Source: Verticillium longisporum (lineage: Eukaryota > Ascomycota > Sordariomycetes > Glomerellales > Plectosphaerellaceae). From it: DNA of 64,000 nucleotides. The notes below the pieces were generated by a model, which was not told the origin of the DNA, did not search any database, and saw only the letters and a list, made by a program, of their open reading frames with translations. Made by a program: the position numbers and the translations under genes. The stretch covers positions 4,588,001 through 4,652,000 of the forward strand of contig JAETXT010000003.1 of the NCBI GenBank assembly GCA_019188255.1, read 5' to 3'. Position 1 is the first letter of the stretch. Every line of letters starts with the position of its first letter. Positions 22,225 through 35,210 of the stretch are shown in pieces.

Positions 22225-24100
22225 TCAAGTGCGCCTCGCGGATCGACACCCCGACCTACACCTCTCCCTGTACGAAAGGCCATGGCCAAATTCAAATAGC
22301 GGGTCTTCGGTGTCAAAGGGCACATCCTCCTTCGAAGCCTCGACAGCGGCCATCGACCGCGGCATGTCAAAGGGCAGCTTGCCCTCCGGCGCCCAGCCGT
22401 CGACACCAAAAACGATGTCGAGGAATGCATCGTGGCTGCTTCCGTAATTACCCATCAGCGCGGCAGCTGCCTCTGCAACCTCGGGCACAGCAGGCGGCCT
22501 GTTGAACTTGATGTCGACCACCGTCGGGACCGTAGCGTAAATCTCTGCCTGGCGCGCCTTTTCTGTGACGTTGAACTCGATGGAGCCGTTGTTGATGCTG
22601 GCTGCCAGCCCCGAGGCCGTCGTCGGCTTGAAGGGCGACGGGAGGCGGAGGAAGGCATAGTCGGCCTCCTCAGGAGTACCAACGACCTTGAGGTTGCGGG
22701 CCTCGAGGGCCGCCGGATCCATGCCCTCGACGTAAAAGCTGGCGTTGAGCGCCGACTGGGGCAGAGGCAGGAATTCATCCGGGTTCGTGAGGAGGGTGAA
22801 AGCCCTGCGCTGCGTCTCGTTGCCGAGGCGGCTAAAGTACTCATTGCCCACGACCCGTTCAGCGGCGTCAACATTAACAAACGGGTTATCGAAGAGGCCG
22901 AGCTCGAACTTTTCCTTCATGAGCTTGCGGACGGAGTAATCGGTGCGCTCCTCCGCGATTTGCCCGCTGTTCACAAGCTGGACGATCAGCTCGGGCTTCG
23001 TCTCGCCACCGAAAATGTCAATGCCAGCCTCGAGGGCCTTGCGCGCACGCTCCAGCTCGCTCAGGTCCTCGACGCCCCAGAAGCGCGTGGTGACGACACT
23101 CCAGTCGGATACGACGATGCCTTCAAAGCCGAGCTCGTTCTTGAGAAGGTCGGTGATGACGCCCTTGTTGAATGCAAACGCGACTTCTTCCCATTCGGTG
23201 CCGATGGGGCGGGAGTAGTAGGGCATCATCTGGCGGGTGCCAGCCTTGATCGCGGCACGGAAGGGGATGAGGTGGTATTCCTGGTTATTGCCGGGATAGG
23301 TCTGATTCTTGCCCTGCTTCAAGTCAGAAGAACATTCGGTGACGGAACGTCGTTGTAGAAAGCCTGCCTACCCATTCAAAGTGCGAATCCTCGCCATTCT
23401 CCATAGGGCCGCCACCAGGAAAATGCTTGGTCGTCGTGATGACCGAGTGCGGTCCGATCCTGTCGCCCTGGAAGCCCTTGATGTACTCCACCAGCAGGGT
23501 GCTCGTGAGGTTAGCGTCCTCGCCCATTGTCTGAGCGTTGCGTCCCCAGCGCGGCTCGGTGATGATATCGACAGTCGGGTGAAGCGCCTGCCTGATCCCC
23601 ACGGACACGTACTCCTCCCGCGCAATCTTGGCGAACTCGAGCGCCAGCTCAGGCGACCGGAGCGCTGCGATACCCAAGGGCTCCGTCCACCGTGAGAACG
23701 AGGCGGCCACATTCGATACAGCCGTGTCATCGGTCCATCCGTGCTGCGGGTCGGACGAGAGGGTGATGGGGATACCGAGGCCCTCGTCGCGAGAAAACTG
23801 CTGCAGCGCGTTTTGCCATTCTGCAACGACACGAGCGTCGTTGACGCCACCGCTGAAGACGTAATGAGTGATGTGCTTGTCGGCAACGTATGACTTGATG
23901 TTGGCGTCGAATGTGTCATTGATTAGAGAGGTACGGGCGTGGAACATTTGCCCCGCCTTCTCCTCGAGGGTCATGCGGGAGAGGAGATCATCCACACGCT
24001 CATCGATGCACCGTGTTGTATCCCAGTAGGGAAGAATGTCTACGCCGGAGACAGCAGGAATGACTGCCGAGGCGGCACCCAGAAGAATAGCGGTCCTCAT
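22225..24100 (-). CDS. secreted glycoside hydrolase family 3 enzyme
   Basis: Exons 24100-23372 and 23313-22225, with a 58-nt intron (GTAGGC...GCAG), give 605 residues. The signal peptide ends near AVSG before VDILPYWD. The GH3 N-terminal TIM-barrel shows DDLLSRMTLEEKAGQM, HPTVDI and RWGR (substrate-pocket Arg), TKHFPGGG, and the nucleophile Asp313 in GIVVSDW. The C-terminal alpha/beta sandwich ends at PLFEFGHGLSY. The fibronectin-III-like domain of large fungal beta-glucosidases is absent. The last residues (after GLSY, Arg/Cys-rich) look unnatural, so a small 3' intron or a shifted end is possible. It likely acts on beta-glucosides or xylosides outside the cell; the exact sugar cannot be read from sequence. 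Confidence 0.88.
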
Positions 24101-25770
24101 ATTCGGGTTGCGGTCATGTAAAATAGAGTGATTGTGAGGTGATGGGCTCTTGTGTCGACTCCAATGGCAACCAACTGAGAGGAAGCCGTGCAGGTATATA
24201 TGCTTCAGCGGAATCCGATTCGGGTTCTTGGATCAGGATCAAATCAAGACTATTACACGAGTCAGGGTTACCGCTGGGCGTGAAGCTTTCCGTGTTGTTG
24301 AAGGCCAGATCAGACGCCATCTTGTACCTGTATTCGGTCCGAGAACGCTGACTGATGGCGACCTGCATCTTGAGAGGTGGAGTTGAAGAGATCCCAATCC
24401 TTGTGTATCTCGAGTCGAGAGAGCAAGTTTTGCCGGTCACCCCGGCGACATGGAGCAGTTCCAGGGCCTAATGACGGCCAACCCCCCGCGGATGATGATG
24501 CCAAGATCTCGAGCTTCTACATGGCTGGTCCAACTAAACAACGCGAGAAGCCAAGGTATCAACGTCAGTGGAAGCATGATTTCTCAGTGCCGACTCAGAG
24601 ATCCGACAGCCCACCGTGACGATCCCCCAACGCTAGCCTGGAGTTGCGCACATGGCGGGGTTTAAGCGCCTGGGCAGCCGGGGAACCATTCGTGTTCTGG
24701 CAAAGACCTCTCGTAAACGGGCCCATCTTGCGAGGTAGAACGGACCACAGCAATGACCAAGATGTTAAACAAACGACATTGCTCCTCTCCTGCCCATCTC
24801 TTCTCGGGCCTTTTACAATGTGGCGCATGCTGTCGGTTGTCCTAAGCTCCATGCTCCGTGGACCGTCACCGTGGCATGCGGACCGGAGGCCGATCCGAAC
24901 CGCGGGGTTTGGTCCGACACCAATAGAAGGCACCTACCTTGAGCGAGGAGACGGATGTGACACCGCACAAACCCAGCTCAATGATCCGAATGCCTCCCCA
25001 TGATGCTGCGACACACCTCCTCTGGTCTTATCACCAAGGTTATATCCCCTTATCCCAAGAGTTTCGGTGCAAGACATTCGGTTCAAAAAAGCGTGCTAGA
25101 ATGAGCCCAAGTCTGTTCAAGATAAAGACCGAGATCCGGTGATGCATCTAGGTCGTACCCGTGGTCCAGCCGGGCCCTGCTGGTGGAAAACCTGTCATTT
25201 AGCTGTGTGTTCCATCGTCTTGGCATGTGCTGCTGTATACTACCCCACCAGACCGGTTTCTCCCCATATTCTCCGACCCCACATCCCGAAGTAACGTCTA
25301 CGACGTTCCCTCGCATCGGCAACATGTGTGGCCTTCATCGTCGGATATGATGTGGGGTATGATGCTTGCCGACTGCCCTCAATTTCCTGGACCAGATCCT
25401 CCTGTGGTGGGCTGGAAATTGTCACCTACACCGCCACATGGCCCGCTAGGAATCTCGACCAACTGCACGTGCCGAGGTCACGGTGATTTTAGGAGCTCGC
25501 TCCAATCGCTCCATGTTGTGTAGGTATTGTTTCAAGTGGCTAGCATATTACCATAGCTTCCATACTGCATGGTTGGAGAAGGGCGGGTGACGGTACCATA
25601 AGAAAAGACACTCGGCAAGATATCTCTAGTCGTGACATGATATACCAGCTTGCAATTCTGATGTGAACCTGAAGTCTGTCGTATTCGATTGAAATGGTGC
25701 AAGGTATGTACAAGAAACGCCAAAACCAGATCTAAGTGAGTCATTACCATCGACGATGCACCAAGCTTGC
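24101..25770. other. intergenic, promoter side of GH3 gene
   Basis: About 1.7 kb without a convincing reading frame. It should contain the GH3 promoter at the left end and the 3' flank of the exchanger gene at the right. I see no repeats or RNA genes. Confidence 0.4.
24195..24201 (-). promoter_or_regulatory. candidate TATA box for GH3 gene
   Basis: The sequence TATATAT lies about 95 bases upstream of the GH3 start codon at 24100 in an otherwise mixed-base region, at a reasonable distance for a fungal core promoter. Confidence 0.4.
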
Positions 25771-27900
25771 TTATTTCTCCTCCGGAGATAAATACGCCCC
25801 AAGCCTGTCAAATGTTAGCTCGATCGCCACATGATGATTGTTCAGCAGGAAGCTGCATAGTATATGAAAGGCCTCAAGAAGGAGTACTCACCCAATGATT
25901 GCATAACAGGCACACATCAAGGCGCCTTTCAGTCCGTTCGTTTTCGCTGCCGTTCCCCCGTCATTCAAAATTAACATGTTCACAATCAACACCGATCCTA
26001 GTAGCGTCGCCATCTCGAAAATATTAAAGGTGAGAGCCAGCTGGCGATCGAGAATCCAGCCCGCGATAATGGTGAGTGGTGTCACGCACAGCGCGATCTG
26101 GATCGAGGAGCCGACGGCCACGGCCACGGCGAGGTCGAGCTTATCTTTCGCGGCGACCGTGACGACGGTGATATACTCGGCAATGTTGCCAACGATGGGC
26201 AGGATGATCAAACCAATGACTGGCTCGGAAAGATGGCCCTGATGGGTAACGGCGTCTATTGTGGAGACGAGGAATTCGGCGCACATGGACATCAGAGCCG
26301 ATGTGACGACCAGAACCAAAATGGACATGAAGCGGCTACCGGTAGGGCGATGCTGGACATGAGCCTGATTGCTGGTTGTGCGCATGAGCTCAAGAGTTGT
26401 TGGGCCAGAGCGCATGAAACCCGGGGCACTTGGGGCGCGGGACGTGGCAGCGGACCCGGAATTGGATCGGGAATGGCGGCGTGAGCGGATGGAAGGCTCA
26501 GTAGATAGTGGGCGGCCGGGGAACGAGTTGACGGGATCAATGTCGTTGTCGTTGGAACTTGAAGCGACCTTGTCAAGGTTGGCCATCTCGATCTGGTCGG
26601 CGGGCTTCCCTGGAAAGTGCGGCACGGTAGGCGTGCCATCGTCGGCAAAACGAATGGTACGAGGGGGCAGGGTGTAAGCCCGGCTGCGCGAAGGAATCTG
26701 AGGCTCAGGAACAGCCCAGTGGCTTGGCTGGGTGCCAGCGCCTTCAGCCGGGATAGCGTCGTGGGCTACTGGACGGGTACGCAGCTCATGAACGAAGTAC
26801 AATACGTAAATGACGAGCACCATGATGGCAGAGATGCGGCTCATCTTGAGAATGGCCTTATCCGCTCCTTTGGAGCCTTCGAAGGTGTAGTCAAAGGCGG
26901 TCTGTCAAGGTGAGCACAATACTAATCACGGGATGGGGGCACTGAACCTACAGGCATCAGAAATACGAAGACAGAGACGAGCAGAAGGCAGCTGAGGAGT
27001 TGCGTGTTGGAGGTTGAGGGCGCAGAGGCATCGTGCCAGGAGAAAGTGCTGGCGAACAAAGCAGAGCCGAGAATCAGGAGCAGGTTGACGATGATGGAGC
27101 CAAGGATGGAGGCTTGCACGATCCGGATGTGATTGTTGACCAGTGCGACGCTGCGCTGTTAGCAATGAGGTCCACCACGCCAGGCATGGGTACATACACG
27201 CTGTGAGGATGTCAGCACTGAGATTGAGCACGAGGAGGGGCTGGAAAATGTACAAGATAATGAGTTCAACGAGGTTGCCGAGGCTAATGTTGAGTAGGGC
27301 ACCGACAGTGTCACCAGCATCGTTGGCGATTCTCTCCGTCGCGTCTGTCAATAGTGCCGACAAGGGCACAATAGCGATGACGTTGGTGACGAATGTCAAG
27401 ATGGGGCTCATGCCAGATAAGTAACTCACAAGGCCGACAGGCACGAAGACGAGCAAGCTATTGAGCCACGAGGCGAGTATCATCTCACGGAGACTGCTCA
27501 CGGATGACATGGCAGGCCGACCGAGGTCGAGGCCAATGCCAGACTCGTAGGCATAGCCCAAGTCGTTCTGGGGAATGGGTGCCCATGGTCCTCCTCTGTC
27601 GTTCCCTGAGAGAAAGGGTCGAAGGGCTTGCTGAACGCCGTCTGATGTCAGGTTAGGACGCGTGTGAGAGTGAGACAGCAGTAGTGAACACCTGCCTCTG
27701 ACGTTGGTCCTCAGCAAACCGGTGAAGCCATGGCTGTCCTGGGAACGGGCATCTTCAGACACCGCGCGCTCGAGGGGCAGAAGATCAATAGAACTCGAGG
27801 AGTCGCGCACGTCGTCGTCGTCCTCGCTTGAGTGGCTGTAGTCGTTGTTCACACCATTGAATGGGGTAACCCTCGGGTGGAGCGCAGCGGCAATAGCCAT
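25771..27900 (-). CDS. Ca2+/H+ exchanger (CAX family, probably vacuolar)
   Basis: Four exons, 27900-27200, 27150-26952, 26901-25892 and 25804-25771, give 647 residues with no frame break. The two CAX repeats are seen: the first c-region-like GNLVELIILY, then QASILGSIIVNLLLILG after the first splice; the second GNIAEYITVV, then SSIQIALCVTPLTIIAG and GSVLIVNMLIL. About eleven hydrophobic helices are visible. A long Ser/Pro-rich cytosolic loop (about 345-455) separates the halves, and an acidic/serine N-terminal leader is the least certain part. CAX proteins move Ca2+ into the vacuole against H+. The c-region residues differ from the commonest form (GNxxE is kept), so this may be a divergent CAX subgroup. 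Confidence 0.9.
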
Positions 27901-29421
27901 CAACTGGGCGGGCGGAAGCACAGGATACGAACAGCTAGAATTAAAACAAGTATCGGATGTCGAACACGGATAAGTCGATGAAGCAAAACAAGACTAGTAA
28001 TAAGAGAAGGGCGCTATACGATGCCGTAGTCGTCGTCGCTGTCGTCGAAACAAGGTTCTCGTCAAAATACCGCGATGGAACAGTGTCGTACCGTGAAAAG
28101 ACTGCAAAGAAAAAGGCCCCTTTTTCTTAAGGATGAAGAATCCAGGATGGGGGAAGGAGCCAGAACGAAGGGATCGTGAAATGAGGACTAGGCGCTCTTG
28201 TTGATGGAGCAGGGGTCCATGGAGCTGAGCTTCTTACAGTCCAGCGCTAGTCTATTCAGGGGCTGGTGCTCTCTTTGGCATGAAGCCCATTCGCTGGCCC
28301 ATCAATTGGGCAATGACAACCCATGCAACGGCAGGAGGAGGTCCAGGGAACCCTTGCCTGTTGGGGGATGAGGAATTAAAGTCAGGCATGCCAGAAAGCT
28401 CCTGACACGGTGTGGTTTCGCCTCGACATGGGCTGCCTCAATGCCCTGTAGAAGCTCTTCCCCGGTTTCCAGGCTCTTTCCTGGCTTCCGGAGCGCACCT
28501 GCCACCCTGGCGCCGGCTCTCTCGGGATCCCTCGCGTGCTTACGCTGCATGTAAGGTTCCGTAGTCAAGCACCTCCAGTAAGGCACGTTACTCTTTCTAC
28601 CCTACCTAGGTACCTACCTCAGTAAGGTAGGTATCCAAATCGTCAATGGGACGAAATCCACGTGATCATGTCCCGGATTACCCAAAAGGTCATGCCAGTG
28701 GGTGGGCGAGCATGAGTGTCAATCATATTGGCTGGATGCCGATCGCGTCTGGCTGGTCCATCTGGTTCATCAACCCCTGACCGATCCAAATCAAGCTCTG
28801 ACCTTTGTCTTGCCTGGCTCCCGGCTGTCTGGAGAGGAGCGAGCTTCAGACTGCTTCGCTAATACTGGTCACGAGCTCCGGTGCCTGTAAGGCTGACGCA
28901 CCGGCCACTGGTATTTTATTGTTTAACCTTAGACTCAATCATGTCCAGAAGCCCCGGCGTTGGAAGCGAAGTATCTTGCCCCAGGCTTTATCAGTATCTG
29001 CCCCTGGCTGGAAAACATAGGTCTGAACCAAAGCTTGCATAAATGCCCAGACCGTAGTTTCCACATCAGCCCACCGACAAAACACTACTACCTTGACGAT
29101 CTGACCGAGCCCGAGATTACGACCGTGACTCGAGACGCGACGGACAAACGTCTCCCTGTCCATGCGAGGTTTGATGTGTTCTGCCAAGCCATGAGCCAGT
29201 GCCGGCTCGCCCCGCCCCACCCGGCCAAGTGCCGGCAGCTGGCTTCAGCTGGTTCTCTGATTCTGTAAATTACCAGCACCCGAACAAGTAAGAGCTTTGA
29301 CCTCACAGCCAAGACACCAGGACGTATGCTCTAAATATGCATCATCATCACTTCTTGCTCCCACGACGACGAGGACTTGGTAACACCGCGCAAAGACCGG
29401 CCTCGGATACAATTTTCTAGA
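27901..29421. other. intergenic, divergent promoter region
   Basis: About 1.5 kb between the exchanger (minus) and the DUF1279 gene (plus). A TACCTAGGTA palindrome lies at 28603-28612 within a run of CTACC/GGTAG words. No protein-like frame is present. Confidence 0.45.
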
Positions 29422-30089
29422 ATGCTCGTCCGCCGCATCCTCCCGTCCTTCCGGCCACCACTGCGACCCAAACCTCGACATGCCGTACGCCACCAAAGCT
29501 CGAACCAAACCTCCTCGGCCAGACCAGCCAAGCCCGCGAACGCGCCAGCGACCACCACCGCTCCCTCTGCCGCGCAACAGTCCCGCCTCGACCGCATCCT
29601 CGACCGCCTCCCACAGCGCCTCCAAGTTCACACGGCGGCCCTCCGCGCGGCCCCGTCTCCCACACCATCGCCTTCCTCGCGCTGCACGAAATCACGGCCA
29701 TCGTCCCCCTGCTTGCCTTCTTTGCGCTCTTCCACTACACGGCCCTCGCACCGCTCGAGTACCTGACCTCTCGCTCCGCGGCCTGGGTGCGCGACGGCGC
29801 CGAGAAGGCGGAGCGCTATTTCAGCCGCAAGGGCTGGTTCGGGTTCGAGGCCGCGGATCGCGGGGCCGTAGCGAGGGCATTCGCCAGGTCTGGCGACGCG
29901 GAGGCGGGGGACACGAGGGGACAGCTGGAACAATGGCAGAGGGATGACGAGAGGTACAAGGTTGTCGTGGAGGTTGCGCTCGCGTGGGCTGTGACCAAGG
30001 CGCTGCTGCCCGCGAGAATTATCTTGAGTGTCTGGGGAACACCGGGAACGGTGGCTCTGTGGAGGAAAATCATCCGTAGGGGGCGGTAG
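29422..30089 (+). CDS. DUF1279 (FAM210-like) mitochondrial membrane protein, frame broken once
   Basis: The start at 29422 gives an Arg-rich, hydroxylated N-terminus (MLVRRILPSF) typical of a mitochondrial presequence. A spacer follows, then the DUF1279 core: SHTIAFLALHEITAIVPLLAFF with LHEIT as the family hallmark, a helical region, and KALLPARIILS with a second membrane-seeking segment near the end. The first part and the core are in different frames. One extra C in the run at 29651-29654 (GCGGCCCCGTC) joins them as RAAPVSHTIAF, giving about 222 residues. Members sit in the mitochondrial inner membrane; their precise function in fungi is unclear. Confidence 0.82.
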
Positions 30090-30361
30090 TTGACTGTTTC
30101 TCCCGAAAGTAAAAAAGAAAGAGAGAACAAAAAATAAGGCTGAACAAAGCACTTGGAGACAACGGAGGCGATTGATCATGAGTTTCTGTTCAGCTATCGT
30201 CTTGGCTTTTGTACATGCAAATCCACCTGTTCACGAGACGGGGTCTCTCTATCCATTCATCCTCAGCCTGCATGCAGCAAGCCGTGGTCGACGGACCACG
30301 ACAGATTACTAGAGCACGCAACTCGCCTTTTTCGAATCACCGAGCAAAAATGGAAAGGCAC

Positions 30362-31175
30362 TTAAGCCTTCTCGTAGATCCAGTCGAAGGCAGCGGACTT
30401 CCACTGAACGAGGTCACCCTCCTTGAACCACAGGGCGATCTCCTTCTTGGCGTTCTCGACAGAGTCGGAGCCGTGGCAGACGTTGCGGCCAACGTCGATG
30501 GCGTAGTCGCCACGGATGGTGCCGGGGAGGAGGCGAGGGGGTTGGTGGCGCCGAGGATGGCTGGAGGGCAAAAAGTTAGCTGGCTGGCTAAATACAAAAA
30601 GAGAACGAGGCAACGTACAGCGGCCGGTCTTGACGGCGTCACGGCCCTCCCAGACCATGGCGCAGATGGGGCCGCTGAGCATGTAGCTGATCAGGCCGGG
30701 GAAGAAGGCCTTGTCCTTGAGGTCGGCGTCTAAAGGGCGGTCAGTGAGCGGGGTCATCGGAGGGTTGTGGCGGTGTGTGCGGATGTAACGTACAGTGCTG
30801 CTCAAGGTGCTCCTTGGAGGGGAGACGAGCTTGATGGCAGCGAGCTTGAAGCTGGCTGAGTGTCAGTGCTTGCGATTGAAGCTGTAGTGATGTGTCTGGA
30901 CTAACCCGCGGCTCTCAAAGCGAGAGATGATGGGGCCAACAAGGCCACGCTGGGGACTGTGTCAGTGGCTGTTTCGAGGGGTTACCGGCAATGGTGTCTC
31001 AGAAGAGGGCGTACCTGGACGCCGTCAGGCTTGATGGCGATGAAGCTGTATCTCAGTCAGCCTGGGTTGCGTGTAAATAATGCCAGGCCACGTTGGCGAA
31101 CCCCCTCGGAGGAGCCCTCGGAACATGGCGGGGTCGTGTTGTACGGGTCACTCACGTCTGCTCGGCGGAAGACAT
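30362..31175 (-). CDS. ndk1: nucleoside diphosphate kinase (frame broken twice)
   Basis: Six exons: 31175-31156, 31045-31015, 30949-30906, 30851-30794, 30729-30619 and 30560-30362. Together they encode about 154 residues once two bases are restored, the normal length. Motifs are [59 protein letters not shown] with the phosphorylated catalytic His, and the C-terminal WIYEKA. It exchanges phosphate between NTPs and NDPs. Both slips are in runs: a G on the plus strand near 30816 (restores LVSPPKEHLEQHYAD-type sequence) and a G in 30524-30527 (restores ASSPGTIRGD). A gene this conserved and important is very unlikely to be a pseudogene, which makes it the best evidence for sequencing deletions here. 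Confidence 0.93.
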
Positions 31176-32206
31176 GGTGTCGGTTTGAGGAACGGGAAGG
31201 TTCTTGAGTTGAGGAATAAAAGTATTGGCAGGTGCCTGGAGATGTTCGTCGGGGTGGAAGAAGTCGTAAGTGTGGACGTAGAGGAGGAGAGAGAAAGAGA
31301 GAGCGAAGAGGAGGTAGCCGAACCAATTTTTGGTGCTTGCTGGGCGGCATGTGGCGGGGTCGATTGGGCCTCCTTGACCAGCTTCTGGGGATGGAGGGGC
31401 TGCGCCATGTTGATTGGCGGACGACTGTACAGTAAAAATAGCAGTTCTGCAGAGGACCGGCACTGTGAAGGAGGAACAGCTGAAGCAGAATCAGTATCGC
31501 GTTTCTTGGTGGATGCGCGGAATCGAATGCGTTGAACAAGGAGAAAACAGTGGCAGCAAATAGATTGACCCCAGAAAGATGTTCAGAAGGTCGCAAGACG
31601 GATGCTTCGACCCAACGCCTATTCAAATTGATGTTACCATAAGATGTACAAAGCTGGCATTTGGAGCTCCTTCCCACACAGCTTGGCCAGGGCGTCCGAC
31701 TGTCTTCTATTCCTGTTTCCTGAATACACCTCCTCTCATGAATACGTTTCCACCCTACCATCCACAGATTGCCACTTCTGCACCGCCATGGATTATGAAC
31801 GAAGGAAATGAATCGTGAGAAGCGGGATGAATAAGAACAGCCATCCTGAAGCTTGAAAGACCTCGGTCTCCGAGTTTTCGCACGACTGGTGTGATCTCAG
31901 ACCTTGATATAGTTCTATGCATGTATCAGAGTCAACACACAACGCGGGGTTATCACCCCTGTGTCCCGGTTTGACGCTAACCCTGAATGGGCCTCCCGAC
32001 GGACAGCTCAAGTCGCTGTTGCCACCAAATGGTCAACATCGTGGACATTTGGCAACATCATCACCAGCGCCTTCAGCATCTTCAACAACAAGACTACAGC
32101 ATCGTGCAGTTCCAATCTGACATGTCGAAGCTTGCCTTTTCGCGCTGAAAGTTCAATCTCTATTTTTCGTTTGTATATTCCTGCTGCATCGTCCGTCATT
32201 TTCGCC
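31176..32206. promoter_or_regulatory. divergent region between NDP kinase and glucosidase II alpha
   Basis: About 1 kb between two outward-facing genes must hold both promoters. On the NDP kinase side (31155-31410, minus strand) there is a strongly C/T-rich leader, usual for highly expressed fungal genes. Confidence 0.5.
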
Positions 32207-35200
32207 ATGGGGCCTGCCAGCCCTTTATCCTTTAGGCGGACAGCCATCCTCGGTCTGCTGTCCTTCGGCAACCTGATCCCTTCAGCATGTATGTTGCGAA
32301 CTTAACCCCTACAACGCTACTCAAAGCATTAAGCTGACTGATCAAGTCGCCGTCAAGGAACACGATTTCAAGAAATGCCACCAGTCTGGCTTCTGCAAGC
32401 GCAACCGTGATTATGCCGACAGCATCAACACCAAGGGCTCTGCGTGGACTGCACCATACGATATCCTCCCCGATTCATCCTCCTTTCAGGATGGCCAGCT
32501 TGAAGCTGTCATCCTCAAGACGATCAACGACGACAAGGAGACGGTTCGACTGCCGATAACCATTTCCTTCCTCGAGTCTGGCACTGCCCGTGTTACCGTC
32601 GATGAGGAGAGGCGCCAAAAGCAAGACATCGAATTGAGGCACGACAGTAAGATTCGCAAGGAGCGATTCAACGGAGTGGAGAAGTTGGCCATCATCGACG
32701 GGCTCAACTTGGACACGGAGGCCAAGATCACACACCAGGATAAGTCGCATATTACAGTCGCATACGGTCCTTCCCACAAGTTTGAGGCAGTCGTCAAGCT
32801 CTCGCCTTTCGGCATTGAATTCAAGCGCGACGGCGCCACCCAGATCAAGTTTAACGATGGCGGACTACTTAACGTGGAGCACTGGAGGCCCAAGATTGAA
32901 AAGCCCGTTGAGAAAGTCGAGCCAGCTGCCGAGGGCGAGCAGAAGCCCATCGAGGGCGAAGAGGCCGCAACACCCGAAACGGTGGTTGGTGATGATGAGA
33001 GCACCTGGTGGGATGAGACCTTTGGCGGAAACACAGACAGCAAGCCCAGGGGCCCAGAGAGTGTCGCGCTCGATATCTCTTTCGTGGGCTACGAGCATGT
33101 CTTTGGCATTCCTGAGCACGCTGGTCCCATGGCTCTCAAGCAGACACAGGGTGGAGACGGCCAGTACACCGAACCTTATCGTCTGTACAACGCAGACGTG
33201 TTTGAGTACGTCCTCGACAGCCCCATGACTCTCTACGGCGCCATTCCGTTCATGCAGGCCCACCGCAAAGACTCGACCGTGGGTGTCTTCTGGCTCAACG
33301 CTGCCGAGACTTGGATTGATATCACCAAGGATAAAAGCGGCGGTATCGTCAGCTCCAAGACAACGACCAAGACCCACTGGATGTCGGAGAGCGGTCTGCT
33401 GGACGTCTTCGTCTTCCTTGGACCTACGCCCCAGGACGTGACCAAAAACTATGTCCAACTCACCGGCACGACTGCCATGCCCCAGGAGTTCGCCATTGGC
33501 TACCATCAGTGCCGCTGGAACTACATTTCTGATGACGATGTGAAAGATGTCGACCGCAAGATGGACCGATACAAGATCCCCTACGATGTCATTTGGCTCG
33601 ACATTGAGTTTGCTGACGACAAGATGTATTTCAACTGGGACAAGGATATGTTCAAGGACCCCATCAGCATGGGCGCGCACCTCGAGGAGCATGGCCGGCA
33701 GCTTGTCCTCATCAACGACCCTCACATCAAAAACAAGGATGGCTACAGCGTCGTCTCTGAGCTCAAGAGCAAGGACCTTGCTGTTCGTAACAAGGACGGC
33801 AACATCTTTGACGGCTGGTGCTGGCCAGGCTCCTCTCACTGGATTGACTGCTTTAACCCCAAGGCCATCGAGTGGTGGAGTGGTCTTTTCAACTACAACG
33901 CGTTCAAGGGCACCCTCAAGAACACCTTCATCTGGAATGATATGAACGAGCCCTCGGTCTTCAACGGCCCAGAGGTCACTATGCCCAAGGACAATATCCA
34001 CTTCGACGATTGGGAGCATCGCGACGTGCACAACCTGAATGGCATGACCTTCCATAATGCCACCTACCAGGCACTCCTTACGCGCGAAAAGGGCGAGCTA
34101 CGTCGACCTTTCGTTCTCACTCGATCTTTCTACGCTGGCTCTCAGCGTTACGGTGCCATGTGGACTGGTGATAACCAGGCGTCCTGGGAGCATCTTGGCA
34201 TCTCACTCCCCATGATCCTCAACCAGGGCATTTCTGGCTTCCCATTCTCTGGCTCTGATGTTGGTGGCTTCTTTGGCGATCCCGAGGCGGACCTTATTGT
34301 GCGCTGGTACCAGGCTGGCGCCTTCTACCCCTTCTTCCGCGGACACGCCCATATCGATGCGCGCCGCCGCGAACCCTACCTGCTGGACGAGCCGTATCGA
34401 GGCATTATCACTGCGGCGCTGCGTCTCCGTTACACCCTCCTGCCTTCCTGGTACAGTGCCTTCCATGAAGCTCATCGTAACGGCAGCCCCATCGTGCGTC
34501 CCCTGTACTGGACTCATCCCTCTGATGAGGGCGGTTTCACCATTGACGACCAGCTGTTTGTTGGTTCGACTGGTCTTCTTCACAAGCCTGTCGTGGAGCA
34601 GAACCAGGAGTCTGTTGAGATCTACATTCCCGATGATGAGGTCTACTACGACTACTTCACTTATGATGTCAAGTCGACGTCGAAGGGCAAGCGCGTCTCA
34701 GTTGCCACGCCTCTCGAGAAGCTGGCGCTCCTCATGCGCGGCGGTCACATTTTTGCCCGTCGCGATATTCCCCGTCGCTCAAGCCATCTCATGAGGTTCG
34801 ACGACTACACCCTGGTCGTCGCTGTGAACAAGGCCGGCAACGCTGAGGGCGAACTCTACGTCGATGACGGCGACTCTTTTGATTACGAGGGCGGGCAATA
34901 CATCCACCGCAAGTTCAACCTCGACAAGGCCGCCAAGACGCTTTCGTCAGTGGACGCCGAGGGCCGTGATACCAAGGCCATCAAGGCGGGCAAGTGGCTC
35001 GAGGCTATGGAGGCGGTCCACGTCGACAAGATTATCGTTGTCGGAGCCCCGGCTGCGTGGGACAAGGCGGCGGTGGAGGTTGAGTCGGAGGGCAAGACGT
35101 GGACGGCGCAGGTCCGCTACCACAAGGCGGAGAAGGGCCGGGCGGCATTCGCGGTGGTTGGCCGCGTCGGTGCTCGCATCGGCGCTGACTGGACTATCAA

Positions 35201-35210
35201 ATTAGCATAG
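32207..35210 (+). CDS. glucosidase II alpha subunit (GH31), ER glycoprotein processing
   Basis: Exons 32207-32288 and 32347-35210 with a 58-nt intron give 981 residues, the normal size, with no frame break. A signal peptide ends around NLIPSAFA before VKEHDFKKC, the typical mature start with conserved Cys. The N-terminal GH31 sandwich carries an acidic insert (about 210-245). The barrel has IWLDIE, then WNDMNE at 557-562 with nucleophile Asp559, and GDNQASWEHL with the acid/base Asp. FFRGHAHIDARRREPYL is also typical. With its beta subunit the enzyme trims glucose from N-glycans in the ER and so controls calnexin-cycle folding. There is no ER-retention signal, as expected for the alpha subunit. 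Confidence 0.96.

Noticed and set aside
27642..27691. 50-nt GT-AG intron in the Ca2+/H+ exchanger leader
   Set aside because: It has good ends and a branch-like CTAAC, but removing it breaks the frame into the conserved membrane region.
29641..30827. Programmed ribosomal frameshifting in DUF1279 and NDP kinase
   Set aside because: There are no heptameric slippery sites or shared context, and NDP kinase would need two events in 154 codons.
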